Shown here: piece by piece, positions 37,436 to 44,166 of the stretch
Numbering within the stretch: the first letter of the stretch is position 1
Layout of the letters: every line of letters begins with the position of its first letter
DNA from: Burkholderiales bacterium
Lineage (GTDB): Bacteria; Pseudomonadota; Gammaproteobacteria; Burkholderiales; SG8-39
DNA length: 60,609 bases
Direction: 5' to 3'
Assembly (NCBI GenBank): GCA_014860355.1
Contig: JACZJV010000122.1
Coordinates: 1-60,609, forward strand
The notes under the pieces: model-generated
The model's input: only the letters and a program-made list of their open reading frames with translations
The model's database searches: none
Told to the model about the DNA's origin: nothing
Made by a program: the position numbers and the translations under genes

Positions 37436-37831
37436 ATGAAACCCTCTTATTCCGTATTGTTCGCGGCCCTCATCACAGCCGCATTCGCAATTTCCGCTGA
37501 TGCGCAAGCCGCTGGAGGCGACCCTGGAATAGGTACGAGCGCCTATCCCATGGATTGCAGCAAGGCGAAGGACAAATCGCGTTGCATAGCACTCAACAAG
37601 GACATCGGCGCGTGCAAGGACAAGATCGGCGACGAGTGGCGCGAGTGCATGCACCGGCCCGTACCGGACACCAAGATCACTGCGCCCAAGCTGCGCGACT
37701 GCACCAAGGCGAGCAATATAGTACGTTGCGAAGCGCACAACGCGGCGCTGGAAGCCTGCAATGACAAGACTACGCGGGCGGAGCACCGCAGGTGCATGGA
37801 AGGACGGCCGCCGGCGCCCGCCAATAGCTAG
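37436..37831 (+). CDS. Exported protein with two Cys-rich repeats, unknown function
   Basis: A 131-aa protein starting at ATG 37436 (AAAGGA upstream) with a signal peptide ending near AQAAG. The mature part consists of two homologous repeats, each with four Cys in the spacing C-x8-C-x9-C-x10/11-C: DCSKAKDKSRC through REC, and DCTKASNIVRC through RRC. No CXXCH motif is present, so it is not a haem protein. The pattern suggests a small disulfide-bonded or metal-binding periplasmic protein. It has its own FNR-type promoter and lies between cytochrome operons, so a role in the same respiratory condition is likely (inference). I do not recognise the family. Confidence 0.75.
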   Translation: MKPSYSVLFAALITAAFAISADAQAAGGDPGIGTSAYPMDCSKAKDKSRCIALNKDIGACKDKIGDEWRECMHRPVPDTKITAPKLRDCTKASNIVRCEAHNAALEACNDKTTRAEHRRCMEGRPPAPANS

Positions 37832-37884
37832 GCAATCAGTGGCGTCCGATTCGCGCTCGCGCCACTGGGAGGGGCAGGGTGGCC

Positions 37885-37919
37885 GGCGCGGCCGGCTGTG
37901 GCGCACTGCCGGCCGCGCC
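37885..37919. terminator. Long GC-rich hairpin between convergent genes
   Basis: A perfect 12-bp stem GGCGCGGCCGGC / GCCGGCCGCGCC with an 11-base loop, placed between the convergent Cys-repeat gene and cytochrome lipoprotein gene. No T-run on either side; it may end or protect both transcripts. Confidence 0.5.
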
Positions 37920-37962
37920 GCGCCTCGTCCGGATCAGTGGGGCGCGCAAACCGGGCCGGTGC

Positions 37963-39087
37963 CTATTTTCCCGGCTGGCTGGCGTACCAGGATGCGAGGC
38001 TTTCGATGATCGCGTTGCTGTAGGGGAAGCTCATCGTGTGCATGGTCGAGCTGTCGCGCTTGCCGTCGCGATAGGCCCGCAGCGACATCACCAGATAGTC
38101 CTTGTCCTGCCCTCTCATCTTCGGTGCGGCCATCGTCGGGCTGGCGGGCTGGTCGTGGCAACGATCGCATTTTGCAGCGAGTTCCTGTGTGGACGTGGGC
38201 AACTGATCGGCGGCTTTGGGTTCCTGCGTCGCGTAGTACGCCGCGACGTTGTCGATGTCCTTGTCGCTCAGGCCCGCAACGTACCTTTGCATGCCCCAGT
38301 TCTTGCGCGTGGTCCGGTAGGACTTGATCGCCTTCACCAGATACTCGGCGTCCTGACCGGCGAGGCTGGGCGTCGCACCGTCCACGCTTACGCCTTTGGC
38401 ACCATGGCAGCCGCCGCACAAGGCGGTCGTCGGTTCGCCCGCCACCGGGTCACCGAAGCCGGGCGCTTCGCGTTTAACCGGCTTCTGCGCGGCGAAATAC
38501 AGCGCCAGGCTTTCCAGTTCCAGTTTGTCCGTCTCGCGCAGACTCGACATCGCGCCCTTCGCGCGGTCGCCCTGGTGATATTCCTGGATCGCGGCGACGA
38601 GATAATGCGGCTGCTGGCCGGCCAGGCTGGGTGTGCCGGCGGTCTTGCTGTTGCCGTCCTCGCCATGACACTGGGCGCAGGCCGCGGCGGCCGCCTTGCC
38701 CTGTTCATACGGCGAGGAGTGCTTGACGTCGGCGGCGGTGTTGCTTATCGGCGGCAGGCTGGCGAAATACGCGGCAACGTTGCGCAGGTCCGCTTCGCTC
38801 AGTTTGGTGGCCATGTTCTTCAGCGCGGCATGGGAGCGCTGGCCGTTCTTGTATTCTTTGAGCGAGTTGTACAGATAGTGCGCGCGCTGCGCGGCCAGAT
38901 TCGGAATCGCCGGCGCGATACCTTTGCCGTCGAGTCCGTGGCAGGCCTTGCAGTCGCGCTCCGCGATGACCTTGCCCGCTGCGGCATCGCCTTCTGGCGC
39001 CTTGGCAGTCGTATCCGCCTTCTCCGTGCATGCCATCAGCGTCAGCGTCAGCGACAGCGCGAGCGCGCTCAGAATCGAAATTTTCAT
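37963..39087 (-). CDS. Tetrahaem cytochrome c lipoprotein
   Basis: A 374-aa cytochrome with a lipoprotein signal (lipobox LMAC, Cys20); ATG 39087 is chosen to place it. Four haem motifs occur, CKACH46, then CAQCH, CGGCH and CDRCH, each in a c4-like domain (LAAQRAHYL, LAGQQPHYL, LAGQDAEYL, MRGQDKDYL). It resembles the protein at 34912-36165 domain by domain but is lipid-anchored, so it may sit at the outer face of the inner membrane or at the outer membrane. It lies 183 bp downstream of the nonahaem-cytochrome b gene on the same strand and probably shares its transcript. Confidence 0.9.
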   Translation of the reverse strand: MKISILSALALSLTLTLMACTEKADTTAKAPEGDAAAGKVIAERDCKACHGLDGKGIAPAIPNLAAQRAHYLYNSLKEYKNGQRSHAALKNMATKLSEADLRNVAAYFASLPPISNTAADVKHSSPYEQGKAAAAACAQCHGEDGNSKTAGTPSLAGQQPHYLVAAIQEYHQGDRAKGAMSSLRETDKLELESLALYFAAQKPVKREAPGFGDPVAGEPTTALCGGCHGAKGVSVDGATPSLAGQDAEYLVKAIKSYRTTRKNWGMQRYVAGLSDKDIDNVAAYYATQEPKAADQLPTSTQELAAKCDRCHDQPASPTMAAPKMRGQDKDYLVMSLRAYRDGKRDSSTMHTMSFPYSNAIIESLASWYASQPGK

Positions 39088-39212
39088 CGGTACTCTCAAA
39101 GTGTGGTGGTTAAGCAACTGTACTCGGGCGTCCCGGGATCAGTCTGTCCGATGACAATCGGCACCCTTGCATTCTAGTCTTTTGGCCACCGAAAATACAG
39201 TCCGCCCGCTCG

Positions 39213-39234
39213 CGCGCGCGCGTTGGCGCGCGCG
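39213..39234. other. Alternating CG hairpin between the two minus-strand cytochrome genes
   Basis: Nine-base arms CGCGCGCGC / GCGCGCGCG with loop GTTG. It lies after the stop of the nonahaem gene and could attenuate read-through to the lipoprotein cytochrome. The alternating CG run could also form Z-DNA. No T-run follows. Confidence 0.4.
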
Positions 39235-39270
39235 GAACTCATCGTTTCATTTGCACTCGATTTGACCATC

Positions 39271-41247
39271 TCAGCCGGTCACGCTGCCGATGAATCCGGT
39301 CAGCACCAGGACCAGCAGGAACAGGCCGAATGCGATCAGGGTGAAGCCCAGGATCCTCGAGCCCAGCGCCATCGGCTGCGACGGTTCATCCACCAGGTAT
39401 TTGGACAACTCCCCGGTTTCGACCAGGCGGTTGTATTCCACCGTGTGTTCGTGCCTGAACTCCTCCAGCGGCACCGAACCGGTGAACATCACCACGTCCA
39501 GCGGGAATTTGTCCGGACGGAAGTGATTGTTGAAGAAGTGCACGGTGAACAGGAACAAGGCGGCCAGCAGCGCTTCCTCGCCGTGGAATATCGTCGCCAC
39601 GTTGAACACCCAGCCGGGCAGGAACGAGCCGGTGATTTCCGGGAACCACAGCATCAGGCCGCTCATGCCGATGATCGTCACGCCCCAGAACGGCGCCCAG
39701 TAGTCGAATTTTTCCCAGTAGGTCCAGCGGTCGAACACCGGCCGCGGTCCCAGCCCGAAGAACCACTTGAACATGGCGATGATGTCCCACAAATCCTGCC
39801 AGCGCGGAATAAAGGAGTTGGGGCCGAACCACTGGAAGGTTCTCCAGACCTTGCCGAGGTTCAGCACCACATAGATCAGGTGCCCGATAAATACCGTGGC
39901 GAAGATCACCGCAAACGTCCGGTGGATGAGTGCTGCCACCTTCGGGCCGCCCAGTGCGCTCATGATGACGGGCGCCCAGGCGCTGTTGGCGTAGAACACC
40001 GTCATGCCGGTCAGGGTCAGTATCATCAGACTCAAGGCGAACAGCAAGTGGCCGACGCGCCACAGCAGCGGGAAGCGCCGGAAATACTTGCCCTTCAGGT
40101 CCATTCCGTCCGTGCGCACATGCGGCCGGGTCTTGCGCGCCTGGCGATCCTTGTACTCGCGGTAGAACCACAGCGCGGTATGCGTCCAGAAGAACGCAAA
40201 CGTACCCACCAGCAGCTGGATCATGAATTTTGACGCTATCCAGATATAGGGATAGCGCTTGAAGTCGTGGGCGGTGCCGTGCGGCTCGAAGGTGGTGAAT
40301 CCCTGCGTTGCTTCCTTGTGGCATTGCTGGCAGGTCTTCAGGCGATTGGCCGGATACACCGTCGACTCCGGATTGTCGACGCGCTGTATGCCATGGCTGC
40401 CGTGGCAGTCGAAGCACTTCGCGGTGTAGGCATATCCGAGCCGGTTGACCTGGCCGTGATAGGTTTCGGTGTAGGACTTGAGGCTGTCCTTGTGACAGTT
40501 GCCGCAGTTCTTGGTGATCGCCAGCTTGGCGCTGTCCTTGGCCGGGTCTTCGACGTCGTGCGTGGTGTGGCAGTCGGAGCAGATTGCGGCGTTGGGGTTC
40601 TTGTTCTGCAGCACCTCCTTGCCATGCACCGAGGTCTCGTATTGCATGCGTTGCACTTCATGGCACTTGCCGCAGGTATTGGGAATATTCAGGCGCCATT
40701 CCTGGCGTTCCGGACTGCCGGTGGGATAGACGTAGTGGGGGTCGTGGCAGTTGTAGCAGGTCGCGTTGGTGCGCGACTGGTCCTCCCTGTTCGGCCGCGC
40801 GTGGATGGATTTCATGAACCTGTCGATCTGCTGCACCACCACGCCCAGCCTCGCGTTTTCCTGGGTCTTGTTCTCTTTCTGCGCTTTCTCCCAGAGCTGC
40901 TCATGGCAGCTGACGCAACTTACCTTGTGCGTTACGCCGGTCTTGTGCGGAATTTCGACGATGTCCTTGTGGCACTCCGTGCACAGCCGTTTTCCATGGA
41001 CGCTTTTTCCGAACTTGTCCTTGATCACATGCAGATCGCGCGCCGCCCCGTCCGGACCGGGCATGGTAAACCCCTCGTTACCGTGACAGCCGAGGCAAGT
41101 CTCGTTCTCGGGGTTTCCGATTTCCTTCTCGGGCGCCTTGGCGCTGGCGGCGTCGGCGGCCCTGGCTTGCGCAGGCCAAATGACAGATGCGCCGGCCAGG
41201 CAAACGACCCCCGCCATCACCCATGCTGCAAGTCTCGTAACTCCCAT
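39271..41247 (-). CDS. Nonahaem cytochrome c fused to a b-type membrane cytochrome
   Basis: A 658-aa fusion. A signal peptide (about 1-30) is followed by nine CXXCH motifs at C51, C89, C111, C164, C192, C223, C248, C278 and C306, with many extra His suited to bis-His ligation. From about residue 335 a membrane domain resembles the Ni/Fe-hydrogenase or formate-dehydrogenase cytochrome b subunits (about five helices; candidate haem-b His in RVGHLLFALSL, HRTFAVIFATVFIGHLIYV and TVHFFNNHF). The fusion would connect the quinone pool directly to a periplasmic multihaem wire. It is preceded by an FNR-type promoter about 290 bp upstream and followed by a cytochrome lipoprotein gene. Confidence 0.88.
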   Translation of the reverse strand: MGVTRLAAWVMAGVVCLAGASVIWPAQARAADAASAKAPEKEIGNPENETCLGCHGNEGFTMPGPDGAARDLHVIKDKFGKSVHGKRLCTECHKDIVEIPHKTGVTHKVSCVSCHEQLWEKAQKENKTQENARLGVVVQQIDRFMKSIHARPNREDQSRTNATCYNCHDPHYVYPTGSPERQEWRLNIPNTCGKCHEVQRMQYETSVHGKEVLQNKNPNAAICSDCHTTHDVEDPAKDSAKLAITKNCGNCHKDSLKSYTETYHGQVNRLGYAYTAKCFDCHGSHGIQRVDNPESTVYPANRLKTCQQCHKEATQGFTTFEPHGTAHDFKRYPYIWIASKFMIQLLVGTFAFFWTHTALWFYREYKDRQARKTRPHVRTDGMDLKGKYFRRFPLLWRVGHLLFALSLMILTLTGMTVFYANSAWAPVIMSALGGPKVAALIHRTFAVIFATVFIGHLIYVVLNLGKVWRTFQWFGPNSFIPRWQDLWDIIAMFKWFFGLGPRPVFDRWTYWEKFDYWAPFWGVTIIGMSGLMLWFPEITGSFLPGWVFNVATIFHGEEALLAALFLFTVHFFNNHFRPDKFPLDVVMFTGSVPLEEFRHEHTVEYNRLVETGELSKYLVDEPSQPMALGSRILGFTLIAFGLFLLVLVLTGFIGSVTG

Positions 41248-41723
41248 GGTCTTCGATTCCCCGGTTGAATTAACTGCACTGCGTCCTGACTTGAGCAGGA
41301 CAACTCATTCGTTCCAATTGTTGCGTAGGCGGAGGCGATCGTCGTCTACTACTCCTGCCGCTTGAATCGCGCTCATGCGCACCAGCACGCCAAACGCCTG
41401 TCCGCGACAAAGACAACATACCGCACGCGGCCGCCGCTACATCCGTGGCCGCAATTACATCCCTGCCTTTGCTTGGTTTCCCCGCCCCCGCGCTGTCCGC
41501 GCGATTTGCCTATTAAGCTGAAACCTTTTTGTTTTGAGCATACTAAACGAACGCATATGGCCCAATTTGACGTACATCAACCCCTAAGGCGATAGCGCCG
41601 GGCCGCAGCCCCGCCAAATCCGCGGGAAACGAGGCAGGCGCCCGCGGCGGCAGGGGCGGCGATGCAGGGTCGTCTTGTCGCGGGGCGGCAGGCCGTGCGC
41701 GGCCGGCACGGGAGCGGGCAGGC
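41248..41723. other. Intergenic region: long leader of the nonahaem gene
   Basis: No supported gene. It holds the FNR-type promoter at 41540-41580 firing toward 41247, giving a leader of roughly 285 bases, and a GC-rich stretch at 41590-41720 after the homospermidine synthase stop. I found no riboswitch-like structure or terminator. Confidence 0.5.
41540..41580 (-). promoter_or_regulatory. FNR/ANR-type class II promoter for the nonahaem cytochrome operon
   Basis: On the minus strand TTGATGTACGTCAA (41580-41567) is an FNR-family box with nine of ten informative positions matching. The -10 TAGTAT (41545-41540) begins 21 bases after the box, exactly the spacing at 37309-37349, placing the box centre about 41 bases upstream of the predicted start near 41533. 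Confidence 0.7.
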
Positions 41724-43136
41724 TCAGCTTACCCGGAAGTTGCGGAACTGCCACGGGTCGGCGGGGTCGATGTCGTCCGGATACAGGCTGCCGCGGCCTG
41801 CGAGCGGCGTCCAGTCGGTGTAGGCGCCGACCAGTTTTCCGAGATAAGGCGCGGACATGTCGAGCAGCGTCTGGTAGTCGAGTTCGTCGGGCTCGAGGAT
41901 GCCGGCCGCGGGATGGTTCAGCGCCCAGACGATGGCCGCCACGTAGGGGGCATTGACCTGCAGGCTGGTGGCATTGTTGTGCGGGCACAGCGTGCGTGTC
42001 TCCTCGATGCCGAGTTGCGAGCCGAACCAGTATGCCCCCTTCTTGTGCCCCATCAGCAGCACACCCAGCTCATCGAAGCCCGAATCGATCTCGTCGCGCA
42101 GCAGGCGCTGGTGCGGCGGAAAGCGCCAGCCGTTGCCGGCGAATTCCTGCAGCGACAGCACGGCATCGTCGCATGGGTGATAGGCATAGTGGCAGGTCGG
42201 TCGGTAGATCAACTTGCCCTTGTCGCGCACGCTGAGATAGTCCGGAATGGAAATCGCCTCCCCGTGCGATATCAGCCAGCCGTGAAACGATCCTTCGTGC
42301 GGTGCCCAGGAGCGCACGCGCGTGGCCACGCCCGGCCGGTCGAGGTAAATCGCCGCGCCGCTGCCGAAACCGTATTCGCGTCCGTCGTGCGGCCAGTTGC
42401 GCTCGTGCGTGCCCCAGCCGAGTTCGGCCGGCTGCAGCGACTCGCCGCAGAACGCTTCGCTCGACCAGGTGTTGACGAATTCGCCGTTGTGCTTGCGCAC
42501 CACGCTCGTCTGGTGGTCGCGCTCGGACACGTGGATTACCTTGACCTGCAATTGTGCTGCGAGCCGCCCCCATGCATCGCGGCTGCGCGGCGCGCCGGCG
42601 TCGATGCCGATGTCGCCGGCGAGATTGAGCAATGCCTGCTTCACCAGATGCGAAACCAGGCCGGGATTGGCGCCATGCATCAGTATGCAGGTCGGTCCGG
42701 AGGCGAATTTGCCGCGCAGCGCGAGCGCAGCCTCGCGATAGGCGTAGTTAGAGCGGCGGCTGGCGTGTACCGAACTGTCGGTGTGGCCGCCGGGCCAGGG
42801 TTCGATGCAGGCGTCGATATAGAGCACGCCGTGCTGCTGGCACCACTGGATCAGCGCGACGCTGGAGACGTCGAACGAAGCGTTGACCAGAAAATCCCCA
42901 GGGCCGAGTTCGCGCGCGAGTATGGTGGCGTAGTTGTCCCGCGTCAGCGGCTCGATCTTGAAACTTACGCCGTATTCTTCGGCAATCTTCCTGCCGAAAT
43001 CATTGGCGGTAACGATCGAGATCTGCTTCGTCTGCATTTCGATGTGGCGCAGGATCAGCGGCAACGAGCCTTGACCGACGGCACCGAAACCGACTATCAG
43101 CATCCTGCCCGAAAAAGAGGCGTATTTTTTTTTCAT
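41724..43136 (-). CDS. hss: Homospermidine synthase
   Basis: A 470-aa NAD-dependent enzyme of the saccharopine dehydrogenase/homospermidine synthase fold. It makes sym-homospermidine from putrescine. N-terminal Rossmann motif RMLIVGFGAVGQGSLPLI; further family segments YIDACIEPWPGG, LMHGANPGLVSHLVKQALL and PHNNATSLQVNAPYVAA. ATG 43136 is used; an alternative TTG lies two codons earlier. It is monocistronic in appearance, 213 bp from the hyfI-like gene, and marks the border between the cytochrome island and the Ehr module. Confidence 0.88.
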   Translation of the reverse strand: MKKKYASFSGRMLIVGFGAVGQGSLPLILRHIEMQTKQISIVTANDFGRKIAEEYGVSFKIEPLTRDNYATILARELGPGDFLVNASFDVSSVALIQWCQQHGVLYIDACIEPWPGGHTDSSVHASRRSNYAYREAALALRGKFASGPTCILMHGANPGLVSHLVKQALLNLAGDIGIDAGAPRSRDAWGRLAAQLQVKVIHVSERDHQTSVVRKHNGEFVNTWSSEAFCGESLQPAELGWGTHERNWPHDGREYGFGSGAAIYLDRPGVATRVRSWAPHEGSFHGWLISHGEAISIPDYLSVRDKGKLIYRPTCHYAYHPCDDAVLSLQEFAGNGWRFPPHQRLLRDEIDSGFDELGVLLMGHKKGAYWFGSQLGIEETRTLCPHNNATSLQVNAPYVAAIVWALNHPAAGILEPDELDYQTLLDMSAPYLGKLVGAYTDWTPLAGRGSLYPDDIDPADPWQFRNFRVS

Positions 43137-43349
43137 GCTCAAGCTCGGGTTGTTGTCTTGAGATTGCCGCGAGTGATTTGTTTATATCCGAAAGTGAGGG
43201 TGACTGCAACACGTATGGACGGCACGCAAGCACAGCGCTGCGATGCGCGCGGCGGCCGTATTCCGTTTTCGCAGCAGCGAAATATTGCTGATGACGCGCA
43301 GGCGCCGGATCGATGCGCCGCGGCCGGTCGCGCGCGCGCAGAGCCGCGC

Positions 43350-43868
43350 CTAGCCCTTGGCGTCGGCGCTGATCGCGGTGAGTATGCCCTGTAGCAGCGC
43401 GACCGGCGTGGGCGGGCAGCCGGGTACCGCGACATCGACTGCGATCACGTTCGCGACGCGACCGCAACTGGCGTAGCTCTCGCCGAATATTCCGCCGGTG
43501 CAGCCGCAGTCTCCGACCGCGACCACGAGCTTGGGTGCGGGCATTGCATCGTAGGTGCGCTTGAGTGCGACTTCCATGTTGCGCGCGACCGGCCCGGTTA
43601 CCAGCAGCAGGTCGGCATGACGCGGGCTCGCGACGAACTTGATTCCCAGCGCCTCGATGTTGTAATAGGGATTGCTGAGCATGTGGATCTCGAGTTCGCA
43701 GCCGTTGCAGGAGCCGGCATCGACGTGGCGGATGGCAAGCGACCCGGCGAACATGCCGAGGATTTCCTGCTGCAGCCGCTGGTTGAGCAGGCGCAGCCCC
43801 TCGTCGGACTGCGGCGGCGCCTCGGTCTTGATGCCGACGCGAACGATCTGTTTCAGCAGCTGATACAT
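43350..43868 (-). CDS. Ehr complex small subunit, NuoB/HyfI-like
   Basis: A 172-aa NuoB/HycG/HyfI-type subunit carrying the proximal [4Fe-4S] cluster, equivalent to N2 of complex I. Ligands appear intact: C54 and C57 in SCNGCELE, C121 or C123 in GDCGCTGG, and C151 in VPGCPPTP. It is the last gene of the minus-strand module, separated from the large subunit by a 298-bp spacer filled with hairpins. Because the large subunit lacks [NiFe] ligands, this cluster probably serves another acceptor, possibly a quinone. Confidence 0.88.
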   Translation of the reverse strand: MYQLLKQIVRVGIKTEAPPQSDEGLRLLNQRLQQEILGMFAGSLAIRHVDAGSCNGCELEIHMLSNPYYNIEALGIKFVASPRHADLLLVTGPVARNMEVALKRTYDAMPAPKLVVAVGDCGCTGGIFGESYASCGRVANVIAVDVAVPGCPPTPVALLQGILTAISADAKG

Positions 43869-43942
43869 GGTATTTGCATGGTTCTTCTATGCGCCGCGAC
43901 TCAGAACACGGCCCGCCATCCCTGCGTAATTGTCATTTCTTT

Positions 43943-43966
43943 GCGCGGACGAAAAACCGTCCGCGC
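43943..43966. repeat. Stem-loop 1 of the intra-operon hairpin array
   Basis: Arms GCGCGGACG / CGTCCGCGC, 9 bp perfect, loop AAAAAC. Its left arm differs from stem-loop 2 (GCACGGATG) at two positions, with matching changes on the other arm. Confidence 0.8.
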
Positions 43967-43967
43967 G

Positions 43968-44018
43968 GATCGCCGATTGCGCACGGATGATGAACCCATC
44001 CGTGCAAGATCGGCGATC
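43968..44018. repeat. Stem-loop 2, nested double hairpin
   Basis: Outer stem GATCGCCGAT (43968-43977) / ATCGGCGATC (44009-44018), 10 bp; inner stem GCACGGATG (43981-43989) / CATCCGTGC (43997-44005), 9 bp, loop ATGAACC. Only a small internal loop separates them, giving one long rod. Confidence 0.8.
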
Positions 44019-44036
44019 TTGGATAACAGCAACCCC

Positions 44037-44048
44037 AAACCCGGGTTT
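44037..44048. repeat. 12-bp palindrome in the hairpin array
   Basis: AAACCCGGGTTT, perfect self-complement between stem-loops 2 and 4. Confidence 0.7.
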
Positions 44049-44057
44049 ATCAATAAC

Positions 44058-44102
44058 CGTATTTTCCATACGGATGTGCTTTTGATCCGTATGGAAAATA
44101 CG
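44058..44102. repeat. Stem-loop 4, perfect 18-bp hairpin
   Basis: Arms CGTATTTTCCATACGGAT (44058-44075) and ATCCGTATGGAAAATACG (44085-44102) pair perfectly, with a 9-base loop. The ACGGAT / ATCCGT part is shared with stem-loop 2. A further GC hairpin (44107-44112 / 44116-44121) follows. Confidence 0.85.
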
Positions 44103-44166
44103 TTTGGCGCGCGCAGCGCGCAAGCCCTTTCGTGACATGCGAGAGTAGTCAAAGCTCCGTACACAA

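Noticed and set aside
41590-41720. GC-rich tract after homospermidine synthase as a terminator
   Set aside because: I could not build a long stem followed by a T-run on the minus strand.
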